Shown here piece after piece: positions 47,738-57,229 of a stretch of 64,000 bases of DNA. The notes under the pieces were generated by a model that was not told the origin of the DNA, did not search any database, and saw only the letters and a program-made list of their open reading frames with translations. The DNA is taken from the NCBI GenBank assembly GCA_021792455.1, contig JAJYUP010000004.1:1-64000 (forward strand). Direction: 5' to 3'. Each line of letters starts with the position of its first letter. Position 1 is the first letter of the stretch. This stretch comes from Actinomycetes bacterium (GTDB lineage Bacteria; Actinomycetota; Thermoleophilia; Solirubrobacterales; Solirubrobacteraceae). The position numbers and the translations under genes were made by a program.

Positions 47738-49741
47738 TCACGCTCGCTGCGCCTCGCGCAGCTGCGCGCGCAGGCTCCTGATCTCGTCTCGGAGCTCGGC
47801 GGCGTACTCGAAGCGAAGGTCCTCCGCCGCCGCCGCCATCTCCTCCTCGAGCTCGACGATCAGGCGCTCGAGCTCATCGCCCTGAGGCCGGTCCCCGGCG
47901 CGCTCGAGACGCCGACGCCTGCGCTTCGGAACCTTCGACTCGCTTCCGAGGAACTCTGCGATGTCGGATATGCCCTTCACGATCGTCTCTGGCGTGATGC
48001 CGTGTGCCTCGTTGTAGGCGACCTGGATCGCCCGCCTCCGGTCCGTCTCAGCGATCGCCGCCCGCATCGCAGCCGTCTGCCTGTCGGCATACATCAGCAC
48101 CGTGCCGTTCACGTTGCGCGCCGCCCTGCCGATCGTCTGGATCAGCGAGGTCTCACCGCGCAAAAACCCCTCCTTGTCTGCGTCGAGGATCGCGACGAGA
48201 GACACCTCTGGCAGGTCGAGCCCCTCGCGCAGCAGGTTGACGCCGACCAGCACGTCATAGTCCCCAAGCCTCAGCTCCCTGATGATCTGAATCCGCTCCA
48301 GCGTGTCGATTTCTGAGTGCAGGTAGCGACACTTGCACCCCATCTCCAACAGGTATTGAGAGAGATCCTCGCTCATCTTCTTGGTCAGCGTGGTGACGAG
48401 CACGCGCTCGTCTCGTGCGACACGCACCCTGATCTCGTTCATCAGGTCATCGACCTGGTTCCTGGTCTCACGCACTTCGACGATCGGGTCGACGATCCCC
48501 GTCGGGCGGACGATCTGCTCGAGCACGCGCGTCGAGCGCGTGCGCTCGAACTCGCCAGGCGTCGCGGAGACGAAGATCAGCTGCGGCGTCATCGAGATGA
48601 ACTCAGCGAACGTCTGCGGCCTGTTGTCGAGTGCGCTTGGCAGGCGAAACCCGTAATCGACGAGCGTCTGCTTGCGCGAGCGGTCTCCCTCATACATCCC
48701 GCCGAGCTGAGGGACCGTTTGGTGAGACTCATCGATGAAGCAGACGAAATCGTTCGGGAAGTAGTCGATGAGGCAGTACGGCCGCTCCCCTGGCTTTCGA
48801 CCGTCGAGGATCCGCGAGTAGTTCTCGATCCCGGAGCAGAAGCCCATCTCCCTGAGCATCTCCATGTCGTACTGCGTCCTTTGACGCAGGCGATGGGACT
48901 CGAGCATCTTCCCCTCCCCTTCGAGCTGCGAGCAGCGTTCGCTGCACTCGCGCTCGATCTGCTCGACGGCTGCCTCTATCGCGCCCTCTCTCACGTTGTA
49001 ATGGGTCGCCGGCCAGATCGCGAGATGCTCGAGATCGTCGAGAAGCACCTCCCCCGTCAGCGGATCGAACTCCGTCAGTCGCTCGACCTCGTCCCCGAAG
49101 AAGCTGGCCCTGTAGGCCGTCTCCGCATAGGCGGGGAACACCTCGAGGCTCTCGCCACGCACTCGGAACGTGCCCCTCGACAGCACCGTATCGTTGCGGT
49201 TGTACTGAATGTAGACGAGCTTGCGCAGCAGCTCGTCTCGGTCGATCGTCTCGCCGCGCTTCAGGATCTGGACGTTCATCTCATAGACCTCGGGCGAGCC
49301 GAGCCCGTAGATGCAAGACACTGAGGCCACGACGATGACGTCCCTGCGCGCAAAGACCGCTGCCGTCGCCGCATGCCGCAGACGATCGACCTCCTCGTTT
49401 ATCGCAGAGTCCTTCTCGATGTACAGGTCCCTGCTCGGCACGTACGCCTCTGGCTGGTAGTAGTCGTAGTAGGAGACGAAGTACTCGACGGCGTTCTCAG
49501 GGAAGAACGTCCGGAACTCGTTGCAAAGCTGTGCGGCGAGCGTCTTGTTGTGGGCGATGACGAGCGTCGGGCGCTGGACCGCCTCGATCACGCCCGCCAT
49601 CGTCATCGTCTTCCCCGTCCCAGTCGCGCCAAGCAGCGTCTGGAAGCGCTCTCCCTGCTCCACGCCCTCAGCAAGCCCGGCGATCGCCTTCGGCTGGTCG
49701 GCCGTCGGCGTGAACGCGGGATCGAGACGGAAGCGGGGCAT
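47738..49741 (-). CDS. uvrB: Excinuclease ABC subunit B
   Basis: [87 protein letters not shown]-terminal UVR motif; start chosen at [20 protein letters not shown]. Confidence 0.97.
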   Translation of the reverse strand: MPRFRLDPAFTPTADQPKAIAGLAEGVEQGERFQTLLGATGTGKTMTMAGVIEAVQRPTLVIAHNKTLAAQLCNEFRTFFPENAVEYFVSYYDYYQPEAYVPSRDLYIEKDSAINEEVDRLRHAATAAVFARRDVIVVASVSCIYGLGSPEVYEMNVQILKRGETIDRDELLRKLVYIQYNRNDTVLSRGTFRVRGESLEVFPAYAETAYRASFFGDEVERLTEFDPLTGEVLLDDLEHLAIWPATHYNVREGAIEAAVEQIERECSERCSQLEGEGKMLESHRLRQRTQYDMEMLREMGFCSGIENYSRILDGRKPGERPYCLIDYFPNDFVCFIDESHQTVPQLGGMYEGDRSRKQTLVDYGFRLPSALDNRPQTFAEFISMTPQLIFVSATPGEFERTRSTRVLEQIVRPTGIVDPIVEVRETRNQVDDLMNEIRVRVARDERVLVTTLTKKMSEDLSQYLLEMGCKCRYLHSEIDTLERIQIIRELRLGDYDVLVGVNLLREGLDLPEVSLVAILDADKEGFLRGETSLIQTIGRAARNVNGTVLMYADRQTAAMRAAIAETDRRRAIQVAYNEAHGITPETIVKGISDIAEFLGSESKVPKRRRRRLERAGDRPQGDELERLIVELEEEMAAAAEDLRFEYAAELRDEIRSLRAQLREAQRA

Positions 49742-49780
49742 GCGCAACCACCGTAGCGCCCCAGGAAGCGAACCACCCGA

Positions 49781-49891
49781 CGCCCCCATCGGCCGCGACG
49801 CCAAGCACCCTCAGGCGCCGAAGGGCTCTGCGCCCCCATCGGCCGCGACGCCAAGCACCCTCAGGGGCCGAAGGGCTCTGCGCCCCAACCA
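49781..49891. repeat. 50-bp direct tandem repeat upstream of uvrB (2 copies plus partial)
   Basis: CGCCCCCATCGGCCGCGACGCCAAGCACCCTCAGG(C/G)GCCGAAGGGCTCTG at 49781-49830 and 49831-49880. Confidence 0.95.
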
Positions 49892-49902
49892 GCGGCGTCT
49901 CT

Positions 49903-50568
49903 CTAGTCGATCCCCAGCTGCTTTGCGTAGAGGCGCCTGTAGGCGGCCTCAGCGGAGAGGACCGTTCGCACATATTCCGCCGTCTGGGGAAACGCGATGT
50001 CCTTCAACGTCAGCGCCCGCCCGTGCGATCGCGCGGACTCCCGCCAACGTTCGACGTTCGTCATGCCCGCGTTGTAGGCGGCAACCGCCGCGAGCTCGTC
50101 GCCATCGTAGTGGTCGAGGAGGTAGCGAAGGTACCAGCTTCCGTAGGCGATGTTGACAGCCGGCTGATTCAGATCGCTTGTCCTGAAGGCGTACCCGCCC
50201 GTCAGCTTCGCGAGAAACTCCGCAGTGGACGGCAGGATCTGCATCAGCCCCTGTGCACCAGCGCTCGATTCGCGCGGCAGGAATTTCGTCTCCGCGTCGA
50301 TCACGGCAGCGATCAATGCGGGGTCGAGATGCTTCGCCTTCGCCTGCCTCCTGATGATCGACTCGTCGCGCAGCGGCAAGCGAAGTTCGCGGCTCACCTT
50401 CGCGGTCAGCAAGAGCCCCGCTGTCAGGCCAGCGAGAGCGAGCAGGACAAGGAGGCCCTTCAGCCGCCCAGGCGCACCTGATCTGCGCCTGCGCGGCCTC
50501 GCGCGCCCTCTCGCGCTCTGATCGGCGCCCAGCCGGCCGCTCCTTCCGCGTTCACACCCGCTCGTCAC
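49903..50568 (-). CDS. Lytic transglycosylase (SLT domain), membrane-anchored
   Basis: LIAAVIDAETKFLPRESSAGAQGLMQILPSTAEFLAKLTGG...AVNIAYGSWYLRYLLDHYDGDELAAVAAYNAGMTNVERW. Confidence 0.9.
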   Translation of the reverse strand: MTSGCERGRSGRLGADQSARGRARPRRRRSGAPGRLKGLLVLLALAGLTAGLLLTAKVSRELRLPLRDESIIRRQAKAKHLDPALIAAVIDAETKFLPRESSAGAQGLMQILPSTAEFLAKLTGGYAFRTSDLNQPAVNIAYGSWYLRYLLDHYDGDELAAVAAYNAGMTNVERWRESARSHGRALTLKDIAFPQTAEYVRTVLSAEAAYRRLYAKQLGID

Positions 50569-50689
50569 GCCAGCCCTCTCATCTGTTGCCGCCTGCTCAT
50601 CGCGCCGCTCTGCTCACGCCCCTGCCCGTGTCTCGCCGCCTGTCTCGTTGCGCGCGCTCACCGACCTGCCCTCGCCACACTTGCCCCGC

Positions 50690-51280
50690 TCATCTGCCCA
50701 ACGCTGCAAGAACGTTCGACAGCTTCTGCTCGAGCTCCTGCTCGCTGCCGTCGTTCACGACGACGAAGGTTGCGAGCTGCGCCTTCTCCTCCTGGGTCAG
50801 CTGCCTGTCGTTGCGCGCGGCAACGCCGAGATGAGCGCGCCGCTGCGTCCTTTCCGCGATCGTCTCCGGGTCCGCAACGACCGCGACGGTCGCATCACAA
50901 CGCTTCTCGAAGCCTGCCTCGAACAGCAGCGGCACCTCGAGCACAGCGGCGCGCGGCGGCGGATCCAGCCGCTGAACACGCCTCATCCACTCCTGCACAC
51001 GCTTGCTGACGAGCGGCCACAGCAGGTTCTCGAGCCATTCCCGCTCCGCTTCGGAGCTGAAGACGATGCCTGCGATCCTCGCCCTCTCAACGATCCCGAG
51101 CGGTGCGACATCTGCCCCCCACCGCTTCAGGACGGCCTCCCTCACCTCCGCCGTCTCGTAGAGCTCATGCACTATCGCATCGCTCGAGCACACGGCGGCA
51201 CCAAGTCGCTCCAGCGCTGCAAGCGCCGTCGACTTGCCTGCGCCCATCCCGCCCGTCAGCCCGATGAGCGGCACATCCAT
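50690..51280 (-). CDS. coaE: Dephospho-CoA kinase
   Basis: LIGLTGGMGAGKSTALAALERLGAAVCSSDAIVHELYE...AAVLEVPLLFEAGFEKRCDATVAVVAD. Confidence 0.93.
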   Translation of the reverse strand: MDVPLIGLTGGMGAGKSTALAALERLGAAVCSSDAIVHELYETAEVREAVLKRWGADVAPLGIVERARIAGIVFSSEAEREWLENLLWPLVSKRVQEWMRRVQRLDPPPRAAVLEVPLLFEAGFEKRCDATVAVVADPETIAERTQRRAHLGVAARNDRQLTQEEKAQLATFVVVNDGSEQELEQKLSNVLAALGR

Positions 51281-51304
51281 CGCAGCGTGCTCGACGCGAA
51301 CGCT

Positions 51305-52642
51305 CTAGTGCCCCGCCGGATGCGCCTCGACTCCCGCCTGCGCCTGCTCTGCTGCCTCGCCCTGCGCACCCGCCTCGCCCTGCGCACCTGCCTCTCCCTG
51401 CGCACCTGCCTCGCCCTCTGCCGGCTCATCATCGACCATCGGCAGCTCGCTCCCCCCCGCACCTGGACCTTCGACGGCCTCAGGCCTTCCTGCCGCCTCC
51501 GGCTCTCGCTTGATCGGAAGGACCTGATCCTCGACGCGCTTGGCTGAGAGCGAGAGGCGACGGCGCGCTGGATCGATCTCGATGATCTTCACCCTGATCT
51601 CGTCGCCGGGATGCACGATCTCGCGGGGGCTCTCGACGTGATGTGGGGCGAGCTCAGAGATGTGAACGAGCCCCTCCACCCCGTCGAGGATCTCGACGAA
51701 GGCACCGAAGGTGACGACCTTCGTCACCCTGCCCTCGAGCTCGTCACCGATGTTGTAGGTGTCGACGATCCGCTGCCACGGATCCTCTTGGGTCTGCTTC
51801 AGGCCGAGGGAGATGCGCTGTCGGCCCCGATCGATGTCGAGCACCTTCACCTGCACGGTGTCCCCAATTTTCAGAATCTCGCTTGGGTGGTTCACGTGAG
51901 ACCAGGAGAGCTCGGAGATGTGGATCAGTCCATCGATCCCATCGAGGTCGACGAACGCCCCGAAGTCGACGATGTTCGATATCTGCCCCTCAACTACGAG
52001 CCCAGGCTGCAGGCGGTCGAGGATCTGCTGTCGCACCTCCTTGCGCTCCTCTTCGAGCACCGCGCGCCGGGAGAGCACGACGTTGTTGCGCGAGCGATTC
52101 AGCTCGATCACCTTCGTCTCGATCTGGCTGCCGAGGTATTCGTCGAGATTTGGAACGCGTCGTATGTCCACGAGAGACGCCGGCAGAAAGCCGCGCACGC
52201 CGAGGTCGATGATCAGGCCGCCCTTCACCACCTCGATCACGGTGCCCTCGACAGGTTCTCCAGACTCCGCCGCCGCCTCGATCCGCCGCCAGGCCTTCTC
52301 AAAACGGGCGCGCTTCTTGCTCATGATCAGGCGCCCGTCCTGATCCTCCTTCACGAGCACGAGCGCATCCACCTGCTCGCCGAGCGAAACCTCTTCGTGT
52401 GGATCGACCGTCTTGCGGATCGACAGCTCAGAGGCTGGGATCACGCCCTCCGACTTGTAGCCGATGTCGACGAGAACCTCGTCCTTGTCGATCCGAACGA
52501 CGTTGCCGGTGACGACCTCGCCCTCCTCGATCGGCTTCATCGTCGCGTCGTAGTTCGGCACTATCTCGCCGTCGATCTCGAGCAGCAGGCCGTTCGAGCC
52601 CTCGACGACCTTCGCTTCAGGTCTCTCTGTCGCTGTTTGCAC
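51305..52642 (-). CDS. rpsA: 30S ribosomal protein S1
   Basis: Four S1 repeats (GEVVTGNVVRIDKDEVLVDIGYKSEGVIPASEL..., VVKGGLIIDLGVRGFLPASLVD, NIVDFGAFVDLDGIDGLIHISELSW, VVTFGAFVEILDGVEGLVHISELA); GTG start at 52642. Confidence 0.95.
   Translation of the reverse strand: MQTATERPEAKVVEGSNGLLLEIDGEIVPNYDATMKPIEEGEVVTGNVVRIDKDEVLVDIGYKSEGVIPASELSIRKTVDPHEEVSLGEQVDALVLVKEDQDGRLIMSKKRARFEKAWRRIEAAAESGEPVEGTVIEVVKGGLIIDLGVRGFLPASLVDIRRVPNLDEYLGSQIETKVIELNRSRNNVVLSRRAVLEEERKEVRQQILDRLQPGLVVEGQISNIVDFGAFVDLDGIDGLIHISELSWSHVNHPSEILKIGDTVQVKVLDIDRGRQRISLGLKQTQEDPWQRIVDTYNIGDELEGRVTKVVTFGAFVEILDGVEGLVHISELAPHHVESPREIVHPGDEIRVKIIEIDPARRRLSLSAKRVEDQVLPIKREPEAAGRPEAVEGPGAGGSELPMVDDEPAEGEAGAQGEAGAQGEAGAQGEAAEQAQAGVEAHPAGH
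51343..51414. repeat. 18-bp repeat coding GEAGAQ in the S1 C-terminal tail
   Basis: CCTGCGCACC(C/T)GCCTC(G/T)C at 51361, 51379, 51397, degenerate copy at 51343. Confidence 0.9.
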
Positions 52643-52698
52643 AGGCAGAAGCCTAGCGCAGCAGGGGCGAGCCCAGGAGGCGCGCTCGAGGCGACCCT

Positions 52699-52811
52699 CC
52701 GCCGCGGAGGCGAGGGCTCGCGAGGCGCTCTCGCGCAGGCGAGGCGACGGGCGGGGGAAGCCGCCGCGGAGGTGAGGACTCGCGAGGCGCTCTTGCGCAG
52801 GCGACGCGACT
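52699..52811. repeat. About 50-bp direct repeat (spacing 62 bp) between rpsA and the divergent FAD-reductase gene
   Basis: CCGCCGCGGAGG(C/T)GAGG(G/A)CTCGCGAGGCGCTC(T/T)(C/T)GCGCAGGCGA at 52699 and 52761. Confidence 0.85.
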
Positions 52812-52843
52812 CCCGCGCGATCCCGCAGACGTATCATGGCGCG

Positions 52844-54025
52844 ATGCCAGTCAGGGCAACCAAGCGCGGCGTCTCGCGCACGCCACTGCGCCGCGACTGC
52901 GACGTGCTCATCTGCGGCGCCTCGTTCGCGGGGCTCGCGGTCGCACGGCAGCTCTCAGGCTCAGGCGCAGAGGTGCTTCTCATCGACCGTTACGAGATCG
53001 GGGAGCGCCAGACATCTGCCTGCGGCATACCGACGCAGTGGTTGTTCAAGCTCTCGCTGCAGAGCTCTCTGCGCCAGACCTTCGACGAGCTGCTCGTGCA
53101 CACACCTGCCGCGTCCGTGCGCTGGTCGCTGCCATGGACGTTCTCGACCTTCGACTACAGGGAGCTGTGCGCGCTCATGTGGGAACAGGCGACGCTGCCG
53201 GAGAGCTCCTTCGAGACTGCGAAGGTGGATCGCATCACACGCGCGCGCGACCCAGCCGCCAGCCACACAGTGCACACCGACCGTGGGGAGATCAGGGCCC
53301 CGCTCGTCGTCGATGCGCTTGGATGGCGGCGAGTGCTTGCGCGATCGAGCGAGATCCAGCCCCCCAATGCCCCTCTCTCGCGTGGGCTCGAGGTGCATCC
53401 GCGATCCTCAGGAGACCAGATGGAGCTCTGGATCGACCCCCGCTACGTCAGGGCAGGCTATGGCTGGAGCTTCCCAGCGCGCGATGAGATGCGGGTCGGC
53501 GTCGGCTCCTTCTGGCCGGCTCACCACGTCAAGGAGCCGACGGTGCGCCTCGCAAGAGATCTCGACCTGCGCTCGGAGCGCTACCAAGGCAATTGGATAC
53601 CCCACGAGCTCCGCCCAGCCGTCGAAGGGGGCGTGTTCTTCGTGGGAGACTCCGCTGGGCACTGCCTCCCGCTCACGGCGGAGGGCATAAGGACCGCGTT
53701 CTACTTCGGGATCGCCTGCGGCAGAGAGCTGCGCGGGGTGCTCGAAGGCACGCTCAGGCCAGAGGAGGCGCTGCGCCGCTACGGCGCGTTCTCAGACGCG
53801 CATCATTGGAAGTACCGATGGCTCCTGCGCAGCCAGCGCATCATCGGCGCTCTCAACACGACGCCCCTCGTCGGTGCGCTGTCGAAGGCGATGGGCCGCC
53901 GCTCCATCGCCCACTGGGCCTTTCAGCACTACCTCGCAATCGCGCCGCCCTCGTTCGTCGATCGCGAGAAGCCGCCACGCGCAGGGGTGCGAACAGCGCC
54001 GGCCGTCCGCCTCGACCCACTCTGA
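52844..54025 (+). CDS. FAD-dependent oxidoreductase, geranylgeranyl-reductase-like
   Basis: DVLICGASFAGLAVARQLSGSGAEVLLIDRYEIG...GVFFVGDSAGHCLPLTAEGIRTAFYFGIACGRELRGVL. Confidence 0.85.
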   Translation: MPVRATKRGVSRTPLRRDCDVLICGASFAGLAVARQLSGSGAEVLLIDRYEIGERQTSACGIPTQWLFKLSLQSSLRQTFDELLVHTPAASVRWSLPWTFSTFDYRELCALMWEQATLPESSFETAKVDRITRARDPAASHTVHTDRGEIRAPLVVDALGWRRVLARSSEIQPPNAPLSRGLEVHPRSSGDQMELWIDPRYVRAGYGWSFPARDEMRVGVGSFWPAHHVKEPTVRLARDLDLRSERYQGNWIPHELRPAVEGGVFFVGDSAGHCLPLTAEGIRTAFYFGIACGRELRGVLEGTLRPEEALRRYGAFSDAHHWKYRWLLRSQRIIGALNTTPLVGALSKAMGRRSIAHWAFQHYLAIAPPSFVDREKPPRAGVRTAPAVRLDPL

Positions 54026-54103
54026 GCGACGGCGGACCCGCGCCGGCCGGTGCGCGAAACGGGCGGCTCGACTTCGGTGCCCGAATGCTGCGAGACTGCC
54101 GTC

Positions 54104-54400
54104 ATGGATGATGGACCGAACCTCCGCATAAACGTCCCGCCAGAGCAGGTCGCAGGCCACTACGCGAACCTCGTCGGCGTCTGGCACACCCAGCACGATT
54201 TCGCGATCGACTTCTGCGTCATCCAGCCGTTCGTTGGCGGGGAGGAGGGATCTATGAGCGCCCAGGTCGTCTCGAGGGTGCGAATCCCGCCGACGATCGT
54301 CTTCGATCTGCTGCGCTCGATCAACGAGAACCTCACCGACTACGAAGAGCAGTTCGGCGAGATAAAGCAGCCGGGCGACGGAGAGGAGCAGAGCGAGTAG
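54104..54400 (+). CDS. DUF3467-type small protein
   Basis: NLRINVPPEQVAGHYANLVGVWHTQHDFAIDFCVIQP...VVSRVRIPPTIVFDLLRSINENLTDYEEQFGEI. Confidence 0.75.
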   Translation: MDDGPNLRINVPPEQVAGHYANLVGVWHTQHDFAIDFCVIQPFVGGEEGSMSAQVVSRVRIPPTIVFDLLRSINENLTDYEEQFGEIKQPGDGEEQSE

Positions 54401-54483
54401 CGCTCCTGCCCCGCGCCGCTCCAGGACGACCGCGCCTGCCCGTTGGGCGCGCGCTGAGCAGTGAGCACCTGCCCCGCGCCGCT

Positions 54484-55719
54484 TCAAGCGGCCTTGCGCA
54501 GCAGCCTCCCCTTCGCCGCGGATACGTGCGCGAGCGCAAGTCTGCTCGCCTCCACCGCGCTTGCCCAAGACACCTCTGCCAGCATCCCTGGCGCGGCGAC
54601 CATGTCGCCGGCGAGGAACACGCCGCCGCCCTGGTCGATCGCGGGCCGCTCGCGCCAGGTGAACCCTGGCAGCTCGATCGCTCCGGAGCGCCTGTCCATC
54701 ACCTGCCTGCGACGCCAGGTCTCGCGCCCCTGCCAGTCCTGCAGTGAGATGTCGAGCAGACGTCTCAGGCGCAGGCTCGCCTGCTCAGCGCTCTCGTTTG
54801 GCCTCATCGGCATCTGGGCCTGGATCAGCTCGTGCCCCTCTGGGGCGACTGATCGGTTCGCGGCGGAGTAGCGGCCGATCCAGCCGGCCTCGTCGAAGTC
54901 TGAGACGACCGTCGGGTCGCCCTCACCGCGGCGCAGACCGAGGTCGAGGCACAGCGTCTTTCCCCCTGGCCAGCGAAGCCCGCCATCTCCGATCAGCCGC
55001 GCAGCCTCTGAGAGCTCGGTCGCAACGATGACTGGGGCCTCTGGCAGCTGCTGCACGTGCGCGCCCGTCTGCAGGCAGACGCCAAGGCCGCGCGCCCTGC
55101 GCTCGAGCTCGTCAACGAGGGAGCTCCAGCCGTTCACTGGATAGCGCACAGGCGTTCGGATCGCCAGCCCGCGCTGCATCCGCGGCCATACGAAGGCCGC
55201 TGAGAGCGATCCTGGATCGTGGTGGTAGGTGAAGACGCCCGCTATCGAGGAGAGCATGCAGGCGACGGAGTCGCCTGCATGGCGGGCCGCCCAGCTGCGG
55301 AAGTCGAGCTCGACGGGAGCTTCTCGGCCCCTCAGCCGCAGCACCGCCGGCAGCAGCTGAAGCGGCGGTGTGCGCTTCAGCTTGCCGTCGATCCTCATCC
55401 TGATCGCGGACAGGCGCGGGCTTGCATGGGGCGGCAGCAGGTCCCGCTCCGAAAGCCAAGCCCAGAAAGGGCCATCGCTGTACATCGCATGCGGTCCGAG
55501 GTTCGCCTTGAACGGACCATCCGTGCTCCGTGCCCTGCCGCCGACGCGCTCGTGGGCCTCGAGCAGGCTCACCGACAAGCCCGCCTCTGCGCAGCAGATC
55601 GCCGCACACAGACCGGCGATGCCGGCGCCCACGATCGTGATCTCGCGCCTGCTGTGAACAGAGGCGCCGGTCGAGCTCGCGCTTCGGTGCTCGCTTGCCG
55701 CGTGCACTTCTGTTGTCAT
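54484..55719 (-). CDS. NAD(P)/FAD-dependent oxidoreductase (amine oxidase/phytoene-desaturase-like)
   Basis: ITIVGAGIAGLCAAICCAEAGLSVSLLEAHERVGGRARST...; C-terminal GVFLAGDMVAAPGMLAEVSWASAVEASRLAL. Confidence 0.88.
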   Translation of the reverse strand: MTTEVHAASEHRSASSTGASVHSRREITIVGAGIAGLCAAICCAEAGLSVSLLEAHERVGGRARSTDGPFKANLGPHAMYSDGPFWAWLSERDLLPPHASPRLSAIRMRIDGKLKRTPPLQLLPAVLRLRGREAPVELDFRSWAARHAGDSVACMLSSIAGVFTYHHDPGSLSAAFVWPRMQRGLAIRTPVRYPVNGWSSLVDELERRARGLGVCLQTGAHVQQLPEAPVIVATELSEAARLIGDGGLRWPGGKTLCLDLGLRRGEGDPTVVSDFDEAGWIGRYSAANRSVAPEGHELIQAQMPMRPNESAEQASLRLRRLLDISLQDWQGRETWRRRQVMDRRSGAIELPGFTWRERPAIDQGGGVFLAGDMVAAPGMLAEVSWASAVEASRLALAHVSAAKGRLLRKAA

Positions 55720-55795
55720 CTCTCGCCTCCTGTCGCCGGACCGGGCGGCTGCCGCCGCGGTCGCAGAAGTTGTGGATGTCCGCCAGCGTAAGAGG

Positions 55796-55823
55796 TCACT
55801 GGACCGCTATACAGTGCCAGTGA
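55796..55823. promoter_or_regulatory. Inverted repeat TCACTGG-N14-CCAGTGA, candidate autoregulatory operator of the MocR divergon
   Basis: 7+7 bp perfect inverted repeat touching the ATG (55823) of the mocR-like gene and facing the divergent oxidoreductase gene. Confidence 0.5.
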
Positions 55824-57229
55824 TGAGCAACTCGACAGGTCCAGTTGCACCTCGCCTGCTCATCGAGATCGACAGGGGCGGTGAGCTCACGCTGCACGAG
55901 CAGATCGAGGGATCCCTGCGCGCACAGATACAGGCCGGGCTCCTTGCCGCAGGAACGAGGCTTCCCTCCACCAGAGGGCTCGCAGCTGAGCTTCGCATCT
56001 CCCGCGGCGTCGTCACTGAGGCCTACGGCCAGCTCGCCGCGGAGGGATACCTCTCCATCAGCCGAGGCGCCCCTGTGCGGGTCGCCGCCACCGTGCGGCG
56101 GCAGAGCCCCCGTCCACCGGCGCGCTCGCTCACCGACACCTTCAGGTACGACATGCGCCCGAGCCTGCCTGACCTCGCCGCCTTCCCGGCTCACCAGTGG
56201 CTGCGCTCGGTGCGTGCGGCGCTCACGCTCGCCCGGATCGACGACCTCGCCTACCCAGACCCCCGAGGCAGGCCGGAGCTCAGGGAGGCCCTCGCCGACT
56301 ATCTCGGCCGGGTGCGCGGCGCCGCGGCAGAGCCGGAGCACACCGTCATCACGACCGGGTTCATGCAGGCCTTCTCGCTTCTGTGCAGAGCGCTCGCCTC
56401 CCATGGAATCACCTCGGTTGCCATCGAGGATCCAGGCGCACACGTGCACCGGCTCATCATCGAACGCTCAGGGCTCACTCCCGTCCCCATCCCCGTCGAT
56501 GAAGAGGGCATCGTCGTCTCTGTGCTCGCCGACTGCGACGCCGCCGCAGTCGTGCTCAGCCCAGCCCACCAGTTCCCGACCGGGGCGGTGCTCAGCCCGA
56601 GGCGCCGAGCGCAGCTCATCCAGTGGGCGGAAAGCGAAGAGTGCCTCATCATCGAGGACGACTGGGACGGCGAGCTGCGCCACGACGCCGCCGCCGTCGG
56701 CGCCCTGCAGGGGCTCGCGCCAGAGCGTGTCCTCTACATCGGCTCAGCCTCGCTGCGTCTCGCGCCCGCTCTGCGCATCGGCTGGATGCTTGCGCCGTCC
56801 TCGCTTGCGTGGCCACTCAGCGAAAGCAAGGCGATAGAGGATGGCGGCGCCGAGGTGATCGGCCAGCTCGCCCTCACCGACTTCATACGTCGCGGCGAGC
56901 TCGACCGGCATCTGCGCCGGATGCGCCTCGCCTACTCGCGGAAGCGCAGGCGCCTGCGTGGCGCCCTCGCGAGGCACATGCCCTCCGCCCGCCTCATCAG
57001 CGCAGGCAGCGGCATCTTCGAGCTCCTGCAGCTGCCGGCGGGCGTCCAGGAGACAGACCTCATCGCGGCGGCGGCCTCACGTGGGCTCGGGTGTGAGGGT
57101 CTTCAGCTGCACCGCTTCGCAACAGATGGGCCCCAGTGCGTGCTGATCGGATGTGGAGCGCTGCCGGAGCCGGCGATCGACCACGCCATCAGACTTCTTT
57201 CGGAGGCCTCGAGGCAGGTCACGCGCTGA
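55823..57229 (+). CDS. MocR/PdxR-type GntR regulator with aminotransferase-like domain
   Basis: LHEQIEGSLRAQIQAGLLAAGTRLPSTRGLAAELRISRGVVTEAYGQLAAEGYL + YPDPRGRPELREALADYLGRVRG...AVVLSPAHQFPTGAVLSPRRR. Confidence 0.92.
   Translation: MSNSTGPVAPRLLIEIDRGGELTLHEQIEGSLRAQIQAGLLAAGTRLPSTRGLAAELRISRGVVTEAYGQLAAEGYLSISRGAPVRVAATVRRQSPRPPARSLTDTFRYDMRPSLPDLAAFPAHQWLRSVRAALTLARIDDLAYPDPRGRPELREALADYLGRVRGAAAEPEHTVITTGFMQAFSLLCRALASHGITSVAIEDPGAHVHRLIIERSGLTPVPIPVDEEGIVVSVLADCDAAAVVLSPAHQFPTGAVLSPRRRAQLIQWAESEECLIIEDDWDGELRHDAAAVGALQGLAPERVLYIGSASLRLAPALRIGWMLAPSSLAWPLSESKAIEDGGAEVIGQLALTDFIRRGELDRHLRRMRLAYSRKRRRLRGALARHMPSARLISAGSGIFELLQLPAGVQETDLIAAAASRGLGCEGLQLHRFATDGPQCVLIGCGALPEPAIDHAIRLLSEASRQVTR

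Noticed and set aside
48317-49324. 335-aa plus-strand ORF
   Set aside because: Antisense to uvrB, which is unambiguous.
51611-52843. Long plus-strand ORF (51611-54025) extending through rpsA
   Set aside because: Only the 52844-54025 part is a recognisable FAD protein; the upstream part is antisense to the certain rpsA gene.
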